DNA from: Bittarella massiliensis (ex Durand et al. 2017)
GTDB lineage: Bacteria; Bacillota; Clostridia; Oscillospirales; Ruminococcaceae
NCBI RefSeq assembly: GCF_017566145.1
Contig: NZ_JABFCL010000013.1
Coordinates: 1-64,000, forward strand
Direction: 5' to 3'
DNA length: 64,000 bases
A program made the position numbers and the translations under genes. This document shows, in pieces, positions 7,950 to 15,900 of the stretch. How positions within the stretch are numbered: the stretch's first letter is position 1; each line of letters begins with the position of its first letter. Below the pieces are notes generated by a model, which saw only the letters and a program-made list of their open reading frames with translations, was not told the origin of the DNA and did not search any database.

Positions 7950-8960
7950 TTACTTGAGAAAGGTCTTGTAGTCCTGGTAATTTTGGCGCAGCAGCTGGGG
8001 GGTGTCCAGCCCGTAGGGGCAGTGGTCGACACAGTGGTTGCAGTGGATGCAGTCGTCGATCTTGGCCATCTTCGCCTGCCATTCCTCCCCCAGCCAGGGG
8101 GCCGGGGGAGAGCGGCGGAGCATCAGGGACATCCGGGCGGCGTTGGGGATCTCGATTCCCGCCGGGCAGGGCAGGCAGTAGCCGCAACCGCGGCAGAAGT
8201 CCCCCGCCAGCTGCAGCTTGTCCCGCTCGATGACGGCCTGCAGCGCATCGTCGAGGGCGGGCGGGTTTTCGCCGTAGGCGAGAAACTCCTCCAGTTCGGC
8301 CATCCGCTGCACCCCCCAGATGGGGAGAACCCCTTCAAACTGGGCCAAAAAGGCATAGGCGGCGGCGCTGTTTTGGATGAGGCCGCCCGAGAGGGCCTTC
8401 ATGGCGATGAAGCCCACGCCGTGTTGGCGGCAGCTCTCCACCAAAGCCAGATCGTCGGGGGAGGCCAGGTAGCAGAAGGGGAATTGCAGGGTGTCGTAAA
8501 GGCCGGATTCCACCGCCTCTTTCGCCACGTGAAGCCGGTGGTTGGTCAGGCCGATGAAGCGGATCTTGCCCTGCTCGCGGGCTGTCAGCATGGCCTCGTA
8601 AAGGCCGCTGCCGTCTCCCGGTTTGGGGCAGAAGGCGGGGTTGTGAAACTGAAAGAGGTCGATATAGTCGGTCTGCAAAGCGGCCAGCGAGGCCTCCAAA
8701 TCCCGCCAGAAACCGGCGGCGTCGGTGGCGGGGGTCTTGGTGGCGAGGACGACCTCCCCCCGCCGGCCGGCGAGGGCGGCGCCCAGCTTCTCCTCGCTGT
8801 CGCTGTAAAGGCGGGCGGTGTCAAAGAAGGTGATCCCCCCGTCCAGGGCGCGGCGGACGATGGCCACCGCCTCCTCCTTGGGAATGCGCTGGATGGGCAG
8901 GGCGCCAAAGCCGTTTTTGTTGACGGTGAGGCCGGTGCGGCCCAGGGTCACAGTGTTCAC
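7950..8960 (-). CDS. Aldo/keto reductase with C-terminal 4Fe-4S ferredoxin domain, 336 aa
   Basis: NAD(P)H-dependent carbonyl reductase family. The catalytic tetrad is visible: D47, Y52, K75 and H106 (FFDTARLYSD, ATKTP, QFHNP). After the barrel, two Cys clusters (CRGCGYCLPC..., CIHCNHCVDHCPYG) form a bacterial ferredoxin-like domain for two 4Fe-4S centres, as in the fused AKR-ferredoxin proteins common in anaerobes. The start is GTG at 8960, overlapping the stop of the hydrolase gene by GTGA, so both are translated from one message. The physiological substrate cannot be read from the sequence. Confidence 0.92.
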   Translation of the reverse strand: MNTVTLGRTGLTVNKNGFGALPIQRIPKEEAVAIVRRALDGGITFFDTARLYSDSEEKLGAALAGRRGEVVLATKTPATDAAGFWRDLEASLAALQTDYIDLFQFHNPAFCPKPGDGSGLYEAMLTAREQGKIRFIGLTNHRLHVAKEAVESGLYDTLQFPFCYLASPDDLALVESCRQHGVGFIAMKALSGGLIQNSAAAYAFLAQFEGVLPIWGVQRMAELEEFLAYGENPPALDDALQAVIERDKLQLAGDFCRGCGYCLPCPAGIEIPNAARMSLMLRRSPPAPWLGEEWQAKMAKIDDCIHCNHCVDHCPYGLDTPQLLRQNYQDYKTFLK

Positions 8961-9910
8961 AGTCTCTCTCCTCCCTCATTGCTCGGCGGCAGGTGCCCCT
9001 CTAAAAAGGCCAGCAGGTCCTGGTAGACCTCCTGCCGGTTTAACTCGTTGAACATCTCGTGGCGGCCGCCGGGGTAGAGCTTGCAGCCCACCTCTTTCAC
9101 GCCGGCGTCCTTGAGCCGCCGGGCCACGGCCTTTGGCCCCGCGCCGTAGTCGCCCACCGGGTCCTCCTCCCCCGAGAGGAGAAGGACAGGCAGGTCCTTG
9201 GGCACCGATTCGGCCCACTCGGGCACCGACACCCGGGAGAGGATTTTAAAGAGGTCCAGAAAGGCGCTGGGGGTGAAGAGGAAGGTGCAGTAGGGGTCGG
9301 CGGCATAGGCGTCCACCACCGCCTCGTCCCGGGAGAGCCAGTCGTAGGGGGTGCGCCCGGCAAAGCGCTTGTTGTAGCCGGCAAAGGCCAGCTTGTTCAG
9401 CAGCCGCCCGGGTTTTTGCCCCTGGCCCAGGGCGATCTGCAATTTGGCCAGCCGCATCCCCCACTTGGCCGCGGGATTGCCGCCGCTGGTGCCGCTGATG
9501 ACGGCGGCGGTGAGCTTGGCGCCGTATTTGGCCAGAAAGTCCCGGGCGATGAAGGAGCCCATGCTGTGCCCCACCAGAAAATAGGGCAGGCCGGGAAAGC
9601 GGGCCCGCAGCTGTTCGCAGAGCACGTTCAGGTTTTCGGTCAGGTAGAGGTGGCCGTTTTTCTCGGCAAAATAGCCCAGTGCCCCCTCCCCACCGGCGGT
9701 CTTGCCGTGGCCCAGGTGATCGGCCCCGCCGACGGCGTAGCCCTGGTCGGTGAGGAAGCGGCAGAGGGGCTCGTAGCGCTCGATGTATTCACACATGCCG
9801 TGGGAGAGCTGCACCACCGCCTTGGGCTCCCCCTCGTCGGGCAGGTAGAGGTAGCAGGCCAGCTGGGTGGGCAGGCCGTAGGACTCCAGGAAAAAGGTCT
9901 CTTTTTTCAC
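8957..9910 (-). CDS. Alpha/beta hydrolase of the monoglyceride-lipase type, 317 aa
   Basis: Serine hydrolase with the lysophospholipase/S33 arrangement. An oxyanion-region HGM motif is near residue 37, the nucleophile elbow GHSMG has S116, an acidic residue sits in SGEEDPVGDYG and a His in PGGRHEMFNE. The length suits the family (about 300). There is no signal peptide, so it should act in the cytosol on short acyl esters or lipids. It is first gene of a two-gene operon with the aldo/keto reductase. Confidence 0.88.
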   Translation of the reverse strand: MKKETFFLESYGLPTQLACYLYLPDEGEPKAVVQLSHGMCEYIERYEPLCRFLTDQGYAVGGADHLGHGKTAGGEGALGYFAEKNGHLYLTENLNVLCEQLRARFPGLPYFLVGHSMGSFIARDFLAKYGAKLTAAVISGTSGGNPAAKWGMRLAKLQIALGQGQKPGRLLNKLAFAGYNKRFAGRTPYDWLSRDEAVVDAYAADPYCTFLFTPSAFLDLFKILSRVSVPEWAESVPKDLPVLLLSGEEDPVGDYGAGPKAVARRLKDAGVKEVGCKLYPGGRHEMFNELNRQEVYQDLLAFLEGHLPPSNEGGERL

Positions 9911-10108
9911 AGCGATTTCTCCTCCGATCTGTCGGTGTGTTCAGACACCCATATCATAGCAATTTTTTCTAAAAACTGCAAACAAATTGCCAAAAAGAGG
10001 GCGCAATGGGGAGAAAATCGGCGAAAAGGGGGAACAGAGTGGGTGCGAGGGGGATTTTGCTTTCAAAAACGGCCTGCACATCTGTGGAAGGCCCTGCCTG
10101 GATCGCAG

Positions 10109-10156
10109 AAAGCGGCCCCTGCCGCGCGGGGGTGAGCCGCGGGCAGGGGCCGCTTT
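10109..10156 (-). terminator. Terminator of the EamA exporter gene
   Basis: 15-bp perfect arms (10109-10123, 10142-10156) just after the stop of the minus-strand gene at 10164. The minus-strand end reads GCTTTCTG. The rest of the 9911-10163 spacer holds only the upstream region of the hydrolase operon, with no recognisable gene. Confidence 0.75.
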
Positions 10157-10163
10157 GGGGGCG

Positions 10164-11093
10164 TCAATGGGGGTCGGTCAGCTGCTTTTCCCCCTGGGGG
10201 TCGGTATCCGCCGGCCCGGCGCGGCGCACCTCGCCCCGCTGGTGCAGGGCGATGAGGGCGACGGAGCAGAGGATCAGGGCGCAGCCGCCCAGCTTGAGGG
10301 GGGAGATGCCCTCGCCCAGGAAGAAGAGTCCCATCAGCACGCTGGTGATGGGCTCGAACATGCTGAGGATGGAGGCCAGGGAGGGGCCGGCATGGCGCAG
10401 CCCCAGCTGAAAGAGGGTCATGGCCCCCACTGCCGAGAGGATAGAAGCGGCTGCCGTCAGCGCCCAGCCGGCGGCGGTGAGGGAGAGGGTGAATTGCCCG
10501 GTGAGCGCCCCGTAGAGGGCGGAGGCCGGGCTGATGACCAGGGAGAGGTAGAAGGTCAGGAGGAAGGAGTTTAGGTTTTTGAGGCCGCTCTTGTCCATCC
10601 AGATGATGTAGAAGGTGTAAAAGGCTCCGGAGGAGAGGGCCAGCAGAATGCCGACGAGGCTGCCGCCCGGCTCCATAAAGGTGGCGATGCCGGCGGTGGC
10701 CAGAACCAGGGCCACCACCTTATAGCGGTAGAGTTTCTCCTTTAAAAAGACGACCGAGGCGGCGGTGGTGAGCACCGGATAGATGAAGTGGAGGGTGGTG
10801 GCCATCCCCACGGGGATGTAGTTGTAGGAGAGGCCGAGGGTGATGGCGGTGGCGGTGGAGCCCACCAGCCCGCAGACGATCACCGAGACCAACTGGTGGC
10901 GGGTGATCTTGAGGGGGATGTGCAGGGCCAGCAGGATGCACAGCAGCACCGGCAGGGAGAGCAGCCCGCGAAAGCAGGCCGCCATTGAGGCGTTGCTGCC
11001 CATGGAGTAGGTGAGTTTGCTGAGAACAGGGGTGATGCCGAAGATGACGGCCGAGGCGATGGTGTAGACAATTCCCTTAAAGGTGTTTGGCAA
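10164..11093 (-). CDS. EamA/DMT-family transporter, 309 aa
   Basis: Ten hydrophobic helices in two five-helix halves, each with an EamA-like pattern (early AVIFGITPVLSK and later ILSMFEPITSVLMGLFFLGE, the latter a family hallmark). This is the drug/metabolite transporter superfamily, usually metabolite or amino-acid efflux; substrate not predictable. The start is TTG at 11093, 4 nt after GAGGAGC. It is a single-gene unit with its own terminator, divergent from the glycosyltransferase. Confidence 0.9.
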   Translation of the reverse strand: MPNTFKGIVYTIASAVIFGITPVLSKLTYSMGSNASMAACFRGLLSLPVLLCILLALHIPLKITRHQLVSVIVCGLVGSTATAITLGLSYNYIPVGMATTLHFIYPVLTTAASVVFLKEKLYRYKVVALVLATAGIATFMEPGGSLVGILLALSSGAFYTFYIIWMDKSGLKNLNSFLLTFYLSLVISPASALYGALTGQFTLSLTAAGWALTAAASILSAVGAMTLFQLGLRHAGPSLASILSMFEPITSVLMGLFFLGEGISPLKLGGCALILCSVALIALHQRGEVRRAGPADTDPQGEKQLTDPH

Positions 11094-11343
11094 AGGAGCT
11101 CCTCCTCACATATGCAGATTGCCGCCGGGCCGGCTGTCGGGGGAAGAGGGGAAACCCGCCTCTGCCGCACCCCCGCGACGCCGGGCGAAAATGGGCGGAA
11201 CACTGCTATTGTACATGGAAAAACCCGCCAGTGCAATCGGCTGCAGGGGGGTGGGAGAAAATTTTTGCAGGGGAACGGCTGCCGCCCCCGGCGCATAGAC
11301 TGGCCCGTGCCGCTGCCTTGGCGGGGAGAAGGGGGAATGGGCT

Positions 11344-12441
11344 TTGGCGACTGTGAGCCTTTGCATGATCGTTCGGGATGAAGAGGGCGTTTTGGGCCGC
11401 TGTCTGGACAGCGTGGCCGGGGTGGCCGACGAGGTGGTCGTGGTGGATACTGGCTCAAAGGACCGCACCCGGCAGATCGCCCTGGAAAGGGGGGCGCGGG
11501 TGTACGACTTCCCCTGGGGCGACGACTTTGCCGCCGCCCGCAACTTTGCCCTGGAGAAGGGGTGGATGGAGTATCTCTTCTGGCTGGATGCTGACGACGT
11601 GCTGCTGCCCGCGGACAGGGCGGCGCTGATCGCCCTCAAAGGGGAGTTGGACGGGTCGGTGGACATGGTGATGCTGCGCTACAACACCGCCTTTGACCGG
11701 GCGGGGCGGCCCACCTTCTCCTTTTACCGGGAACGGCTTTGGCGGCGGGACCGGGGATTTCGCTTTGAGGGGGCGGTACACGAGGCGGTGACCCCGCGGG
11801 GCCGGGTGATCCGCCGGGAGATCGCCGTCACCCATCAAAAGCTCCACCGCCGGGACCCGGGGCGAAATCTGCGCATCTTTGAAAAGGAGGCGGCCAAGGG
11901 CCCTCTCTCCCCCCGGGAGCAGTTCTATTTTGGACGGGAGCTCTGCTATGCCGGCCGGCTGGAGGAAGGGGCGGGGGTGCTGACGGCCTTTTTGGAGAGC
12001 GGCCGGGGCTGGGTGGAAAACCAGGTGAGCGCCTGCCGGGAGTTGGCCCGCTGCTGGGACCGGCAGGGGCAGCCGGAACGGGCGCTGCGGGCCCTGTTCT
12101 GGAGCTTTGCCTTTGACCGGCCGCGGGCAGAGGTCTGTTGCGACATTGCCGGCCGCTTTTTCGATACGGGGCTCTGGGAGCGGGCGATATACTGGTACCA
12201 CCGGGCGCTGGAAATTCCCTTTGACCCCGCCTCGGGCGGCTTTACAGAGCCGGACTGCTACGATTTCCTGCCCCATATCCAACTGTGTGTCTGCTATGAC
12301 CGCCTGGGGGACTGGCGACGGGCGGAGGAGGAAAACGAGCGGGCTGCCCACAGCAAGCCAGATCACCCCTCGGTGCGGCAAAATCGGGCCTATTTTCGGG
12401 CGCGGCGGCAGCGAGAGACGGGCGCTGGAAAAGGCGCGTGA
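11344..12441 (+). CDS. GT2 glycosyltransferase with TPR-like C-terminus, 365 aa
   Basis: The N-terminal GT-A domain has SLCMIVRDEE, then VVVDTGSKDRT, and the metal-binding LDADD at residues 81-85. A domain rich in paired helices (about 190-350) looks like tetratricopeptide repeats. This combination is typical of Firmicutes glycosyltransferases of the SPBc2-SunS-like group, which modify peptides or cell-surface polymers. The start is TTG 11344 after AAGGGGGAA; the Met at residue 8 is inside the first strand and too late. The acceptor is unknown. Confidence 0.85.
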   Translation: MATVSLCMIVRDEEGVLGRCLDSVAGVADEVVVVDTGSKDRTRQIALERGARVYDFPWGDDFAAARNFALEKGWMEYLFWLDADDVLLPADRAALIALKGELDGSVDMVMLRYNTAFDRAGRPTFSFYRERLWRRDRGFRFEGAVHEAVTPRGRVIRREIAVTHQKLHRRDPGRNLRIFEKEAAKGPLSPREQFYFGRELCYAGRLEEGAGVLTAFLESGRGWVENQVSACRELARCWDRQGQPERALRALFWSFAFDRPRAEVCCDIAGRFFDTGLWERAIYWYHRALEIPFDPASGGFTEPDCYDFLPHIQLCVCYDRLGDWRRAEEENERAAHSKPDHPSVRQNRAYFRARRQRETGAGKGA

Positions 12442-12469
12442 CCTCCCGCAGGGAGAGAGGGAAAAGGGC

Positions 12470-12498
12470 TTGCATTTTGCAGGGGGAACGTATATAAT
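12470..12498 (+). promoter_or_regulatory. Promoter of tRNA-Leu
   Basis: TTGCAT (12470-12475), 17-nt spacer, TATAAT (12493-12498), placed 18 nt before the mature tRNA 5' end. Confidence 0.8.
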
Positions 12499-12515
12499 AA
12501 CAGGGTACTAAAAAT

Positions 12516-12602
12516 GCCGGTGTGATGGAATTGGCAGACGTAGTGGACTCAAAATCCACCGCTGGTGACAGCGTGCCGGTTCGAGTCCGGCCACCGGCAC
12601 CA
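12516..12602 (+). tRNA. tRNA-Leu(CAA)
   Basis: 87 nt with acceptor stem GCCGGTG/CACCGGC, discriminator A and encoded CCA. The anticodon loop CTCAAAA gives anticodon CAA. The long variable arm (GCTGGTGACAGC) is that of a class II leucine tRNA. The T-arm GGTTCGAGTCC and the 3' end are the core of the prophage attachment site, so the gene is rebuilt intact by the prophage sequence at attL. Confidence 0.97.
12578..12602 (+). repeat. attL core (tRNA-Leu 3' end)
   Basis: 25 bp from GGTTCGAGTCC through the encoded CCA, identical to 46246-46270. Just inside the element, at 12649-12672, GTAACCCACTTT and a weaker GAACCCATTTTT copy resemble motifs inside the other end and may be integrase arm sites. 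Confidence 0.95.
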
Positions 12603-12603
12603 A

Positions 12604-12641
12604 AAGAACCGCTCAACAATGCGATTTGTTGAGCGGTTCTT
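12604..12641 (+). terminator. Hairpin behind tRNA-Leu, phage-derived
   Basis: 16-bp perfect arms (12604-12619, 12626-12641) with the tail TTGCTTCC. It is inside the prophage and replaces the host tRNA terminator displaced to 46275. It may also end the minus-strand integrase message. Confidence 0.7.
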
Positions 12642-12677
12642 GCTTCCAGTAACCCACTTTTGAACCCATTTTTGTTT

Positions 12678-13775
12678 TTACTCTAGAATGCGATCGAAGG
12701 CCTTGTCCAGAAGTTTGGCCGCCCTTTCCAGCTCCCCGTCCACCTCGTGGCCGTAGACGCCAAACGTGTCCATGTTGGCACTGTGGCCAACAATCATTTT
12801 GAGAAGTTCTTCTGGTACGTCTGCTTTTGCAACTGAGATCAGGGTGTGGCGTAGCTCATGCAAGCTACATGAAATTCCATGCTGCTTTCGGTATGTTTCC
12901 CATTTTTTTGATAGATGCTTGGGGTCTAACCGATCTCCGTTTTCGTCGGGGAATAGCCATCGGCTTTTTATGCCCAGACGCTTTAGCATCTCTTTTTGCG
13001 CCTCGACTTCTTCCATTGCTCGGGAAGAGAGGACGAATCCTCGCTGGGCGTTGTCTGTCTTCCCGCCGGTCACCTCATTGTAGTGGTTGATGGAGCGGCG
13101 AATAAAGAGTGTGTTTCCCTTTAGGTCTTGCCTTTGGTCAATCCCGCAGAGTTCTCCTCGGCGCGGCCCTGCAAGCACCATAAACCGCCACGCATGGATG
13201 AAAAAGGCCGGTTCTTCCTTCCCGTATCGGACAATGGTGTCCTCCGAAAAAAGCGTTTTCATATTGTCTGGCTGGAGGATTTTTTTCTCTCCGACGGGCG
13301 CGTCTCTAGGTATTTCCAAAAACTCTGGCCGAACCATTGGAATGCCGCGCTTGAAAGAATATTTATAAAAGGCGGTCACTGATCCGCGTATATTCTTGAT
13401 GCTTTTCTTTGAAAGCCCGGATCGATAGGCGTCGTTCAAGCAGTCCTGCCAGTTTTGGATGGTGATGTCGCGGGCATATTTGTGCTCCAGACGAGGGAGA
13501 AACCATCGTCTCCCGTGCAGTTCATGGTTTCGGTAATTAGATGTGCTGGTGGTTAGATGCACTTCTGCGAGAAAATCAGCCCAAAGCGGGGCGAAGCGAA
13601 TGTTTTCGTTTTTGGTATTGGAGGCCAGCCAGTTATCTGCTTTCCTTTCCGCCTCAATTTTCCCCCTTTTGGAAGGGGTGGAGCTGTAAAAAGCCCTGCG
13701 CACACCGTCCTTCTGAACTTTGATTTGCCATCTCTTGCTTTTTTCAATCCAAATGGCTTCATTTTTCCGGCTCAT
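12678..13775 (-). CDS. Tyrosine site-specific integrase, 366 aa
   Basis: Phage integrase that recombines attP with the tRNA-Leu gene. It has an N-terminal arm-binding region (to about 65), a core-binding helical domain (about 70-165) and a catalytic domain with GPRRGELCGI (first Arg), HELRHTLIS (His-x-x-Arg), GH and the Tyr nucleophile in FGVYGHEV. The start is ATG 13775 with GGGAGGGG 5 nt upstream; the in-frame TTG at 13793 lies upstream of that site. It sits next to attL, transcribed toward it, as expected. Confidence 0.95.
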   Translation of the reverse strand: MSRKNEAIWIEKSKRWQIKVQKDGVRRAFYSSTPSKRGKIEAERKADNWLASNTKNENIRFAPLWADFLAEVHLTTSTSNYRNHELHGRRWFLPRLEHKYARDITIQNWQDCLNDAYRSGLSKKSIKNIRGSVTAFYKYSFKRGIPMVRPEFLEIPRDAPVGEKKILQPDNMKTLFSEDTIVRYGKEEPAFFIHAWRFMVLAGPRRGELCGIDQRQDLKGNTLFIRRSINHYNEVTGGKTDNAQRGFVLSSRAMEEVEAQKEMLKRLGIKSRWLFPDENGDRLDPKHLSKKWETYRKQHGISCSLHELRHTLISVAKADVPEELLKMIVGHSANMDTFGVYGHEVDGELERAAKLLDKAFDRILE

Positions 13776-13861
13776 GGTTTCCCCTCCCGCCAAATTGTGC
13801 TATAATGACAGGGCAGATGGATTCCGCAACTATCTGCTCTGTTCGTTGCCCGCCCAGTGCC

Positions 13862-14296
13862 TCACCGCTGGGCGGGTCTTTTTTCTTCCAAGTCTAGCAT
13901 ATAGTAGTATTCTACGGCCTTTTCCACAAACCGCTGTGGGACGTTGAAGAGCTCGGCCAGTTCCCACGGTTCCGTTACTCCGGAATTTATTGCATCGTTG
14001 AAGTATTGTCGAGGTATGATTTCTTCGATTGCCCACCGATCGGCCCGAACCTCATGCCGTTCCCGCAAATCAAAAGGGCTATATTGGTTGTAAAAGCTTC
14101 CCGTTTTACAGTGCCCCAGTTCATGGGCAAGAGCTGCTTTTTTCTCCGCCGACGTCTCAAATTGAGTTTCATCAATCCCTATGTAACAAGTGCTATTTTC
14201 AAGTAGCGAGAGCGCTTTTGTGAGCGGCAAATTGAGACGCAGAACAGGGATGCCGTCCTTTTCGGCAAGTCTATACAGCTTATTTAATATGTCCAT
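13862..14296 (-). CDS. ImmA/IrrE-family metallopeptidase, 144 aa
   Basis: HELGH near residue 78 with downstream E/D residues (RERHEVRADRWA) is the zinc-peptidase core of ImmA, which cleaves a partner phage or ICE repressor upon damage signals. It overlaps the start-side repressor gene (14280) by 17 nt, so both are made from one message. It gives a RecA-independent route for induction, by family knowledge. Confidence 0.92.
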   Translation of the reverse strand: MDILNKLYRLAEKDGIPVLRLNLPLTKALSLLENSTCYIGIDETQFETSAEKKAALAHELGHCKTGSFYNQYSPFDLRERHEVRADRWAIEEIIPRQYFNDAINSGVTEPWELAELFNVPQRFVEKAVEYYYMLDLEEKRPAQR

Positions 14297-14648
14297 TCCG
14301 TCTTTGTTCCTCTACGTACTTTGCGAACCGCTTGACCTCATCCATGATGTCATCGGTGATTTCTTCCGGCGCGTCAAACAGCGCAAATTTCAAGTCTTCG
14401 TCGGTAAAGCCTCTGCCATTTTCGGCGGGGGCTTTTTCTTTTTTGTCTGTGTTGCCCAGGAGGTAGTCAACGGAAACTCCGAAGTAGTTTGCCAATTTGG
14501 AGGCGGTTTCCGCCTTTACTGTGTGTCTCCTCCCCATTTTTAAGTCGGTCATAACACTTGGCTGAATTCCGGTATCTTTACACATTCTGTATGGGCTTAT
14601 GCCCCTCTCATCACATAGCCCCGCAAGAATACTGTACAGTTTTGACAT
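14280..14648 (-). CDS. CI-like phage repressor, XRE family, 122 aa
   Basis: The N-terminal helix-turn-helix (CDERGISPYRMCKDTGIQPSVMTDLKMG) and the ending VSVDYLLGN are of the XRE type. The C-terminal half is short, acidic and without a LexA-type Ser/Lys protease, which fits inactivation by the downstream ImmA peptidase. It is transcribed away from the Cro-like gene, with four similar operators in the 180-nt spacer. Confidence 0.9.
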   Translation of the reverse strand: MSKLYSILAGLCDERGISPYRMCKDTGIQPSVMTDLKMGRRHTVKAETASKLANYFGVSVDYLLGNTDKKEKAPAENGRGFTDEDLKFALFDAPEEITDDIMDEVKRFAKYVEEQRRNGHIK

Positions 14649-14681
14649 AATACACGCACCTCAATTGTGCACTTCGTAAAA

Positions 14682-14805
14682 TATACGAGCGCGTAATGAT
14701 TTCCTGTTGACTATTACTCGTACGTGTAGTAGTATTTAGACACAGAGACGCGAACGAGTAGTAGAAAAGGTGTTGACAACTCATAATATATTATACGTTC
14801 GTGTA
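14682..14805. promoter_or_regulatory. Switch region 1: four operators and early promoter
   Basis: Four near-palindromic sites share ACRCGnnCGnRTA on one strand or the other: 14682-14696, 14714-14729, 14748-14760 and 14792-14805. A strong + promoter, TTGACT (14707-14712), 17 nt, TAGTAT (14730-14735), has the second operator as its spacer, so bound repressor would block the early genes. A further TTGACA is at 14773-14778. Confidence 0.7.
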
Positions 14806-14826
14806 AAAGTCAATAGGAAGGAGGTG

Positions 14827-15060
14827 ATGTCTTTGGCAAAGAAGCAACTTTGTCAACTTGGCAAGGAAATCAATCACGCGCTTGTGGATATTAACCAACC
14901 AAAAGAATGGCTGATTGAGCAAGTGCGGCAGGACACAGGGAAATATTTTGACCGCTCCTATCTTCACAAGATTGAGACAGGAGAACTCTCCACTCTGGGG
15001 ATTGTGTCCAGTATTAGAAAAATCCTTTGTTTAGAGGATAACACAAAGAATGTCCAATAA
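14827..15060 (+). CDS. Cro-like HTH regulator, 77 aa
   Basis: Small basic protein with an HTH-like centre (WLIEQVRQDTGKYFDRSYLHKIETGEL). It follows AAGGAGGTG directly, so TTG 14833 (7 nt from the site) may be used instead of ATG 14827. It is the first gene rightward of the operator region and opposite the CI-like gene, the usual place of Cro or an early antirepressor. DNA binding is inferred. Confidence 0.65.
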   Translation: MSLAKKQLCQLGKEINHALVDINQPKEWLIEQVRQDTGKYFDRSYLHKIETGELSTLGIVSSIRKILCLEDNTKNVQ

Positions 15061-15072
15061 AACGGACAGTAA

Positions 15073-15096
15073 AAATCCCCGCCGAAGCGGGGGAGG
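15073..15096 (-). terminator. UUCG-loop terminator of the second HTH gene
   Basis: On the minus strand CCCCGC-TTCG-GCGGGG is followed by ATTTTTA, just after the stop of the gene ending at 15100. Confidence 0.8.
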
Positions 15097-15099
15097 AGA

Positions 15100-15318
15100 T
15101 CACCGGCGTGTAGGGTCATCAGATCTGCCGACTAGGTAGTCAAGGGAGACGTCAAAGTAGTCGGCAAGGGCGATTAAAACGTCAGCCGGGGGCTGCCGTT
15201 CTCCGCGCTCGTATCGATAGTACCCCATAAGGGAAAGGCCAGCGGCAGCGGCAATATCCTTTTTCAAGAGTTGGCGCTCGGCTTGCAAAAAAGTCAGTCG
15301 TTCTCCCAAAGTAGGCAT
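15100..15318 (-). CDS. Second XRE-family repressor, 72 aa
   Basis: Compact HTH protein (LKKDIAAAAGLSLMGYYRYERGERQPPADVLIALADYFDVSLDYLVG) with the typical XRE ending. The start is ATG 15318 after GGGAGTG; the longer upstream frame runs through the operator region. It is divergent from another HTH gene with TTAACC-type operators between them, so the prophage carries two independent repressor/operator modules. Confidence 0.85.
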   Translation of the reverse strand: MPTLGERLTFLQAERQLLKKDIAAAAGLSLMGYYRYERGERQPPADVLIALADYFDVSLDYLVGRSDDPTRR

Positions 15319-15350
15319 TATCAACACTCCCAAAATATTTTGTAAAAGCA

Positions 15351-15406
15351 TTGACTTAACCAAATGGTTATGATAATATACAACCATGGGTTAACCAAAT
15401 GGTTAA
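15351..15406. promoter_or_regulatory. Switch region 2: paired TTAACC-N4-GGTTAA operators on a strong promoter
   Basis: TTAACCAAATGGTTA at 15356-15370 and TTAACCAAATGGTTAA at 15391-15406 are near-identical dyads 35 bp apart. A related ACC-ATG-GGT dyad (about 15382-15393) lies between. The + promoter TTGACT (15351-15356), 17 nt, TAATAT (15374-15379) contains the first dyad between its hexamers. Confidence 0.75.
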
Positions 15407-15432
15407 GCCAAATCTTGAAGGGGGCAGGTGAG

Positions 15433-15657
15433 TTGAATATCGATGGAATAAAGGCCAAACGCGCAGAAAGGGGGCTAACACAGGCACAAGTTGCACGAAA
15501 AGCCGGCGTTACTCCTATCGGCTACCAAAGATATGAAGCGGGCGAGCGCGTGCCGAACGTCCATACCGCAATTCTGATAGCCGAAACACTCGGGGTCAAA
15601 TCATTCAAGGAGTTCAGAGCATTATTCGGGGCGGCAACCCCGACATGCAAAGAATAG
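15433..15657 (+). CDS. XRE-family HTH protein, 74 aa
   Basis: The helix-turn-helix RGLTQAQVARKAGVTPIGYQRYEAGERVPN is followed by a short second domain. The start is TTG 15433, 5 nt after GGGGGCAGGTG. It is read from the promoter overlapped by the TTAACC operators, divergent from the 72-residue repressor. It probably acts as that module's Cro-like partner. Confidence 0.8.
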   Translation: MNIDGIKAKRAERGLTQAQVARKAGVTPIGYQRYEAGERVPNVHTAILIAETLGVKSFKEFRALFGAATPTCKE

Positions 15658-15716
15658 CACAAACCGGCCATACAGGCAAATAAATTTCCCGTCGAAGCGG
15701 GGAAGGAGATAACAAA

Positions 15717-15818
15717 ATGAAGAAATACGACTATCAGACAGATTGGTTCAGCCGTATTATCAGTATCGTGGCAATCCTAATATCCCTAGCTCTGATAGCA
15801 GCGAGATGGCTGATATGA
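15717..15818 (+). CDS. Single-helix membrane microprotein, 33 aa
   Basis: ATG 15717 sits 8 nt after GGGGAAGGAG. A short polar start (KKYDYQTDWFSR) is followed by one hydrophobic helix rich in Ile/Leu/Ala and a basic/Trp end. Function unknown. Its place among early regulators suggests a phage accessory peptide such as a superinfection factor; this is inference. Confidence 0.55.
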   Translation: MKKYDYQTDWFSRIISIVAILISLALIAARWLI

Positions 15819-15900
15819 TGATTGCCACGCCGGACAAAATGCGTGTGACCCAAACATCAACCAGCCTGCGAAGCGGGGAAGGAGGTGGTGGCAACGAATC

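Noticed and set aside
7944-9026. 360-aa + strand frame opposite the aldo/keto reductase
   Set aside because: The minus-strand gene has a complete catalytic tetrad and ferredoxin motifs; the opposite frame has none.
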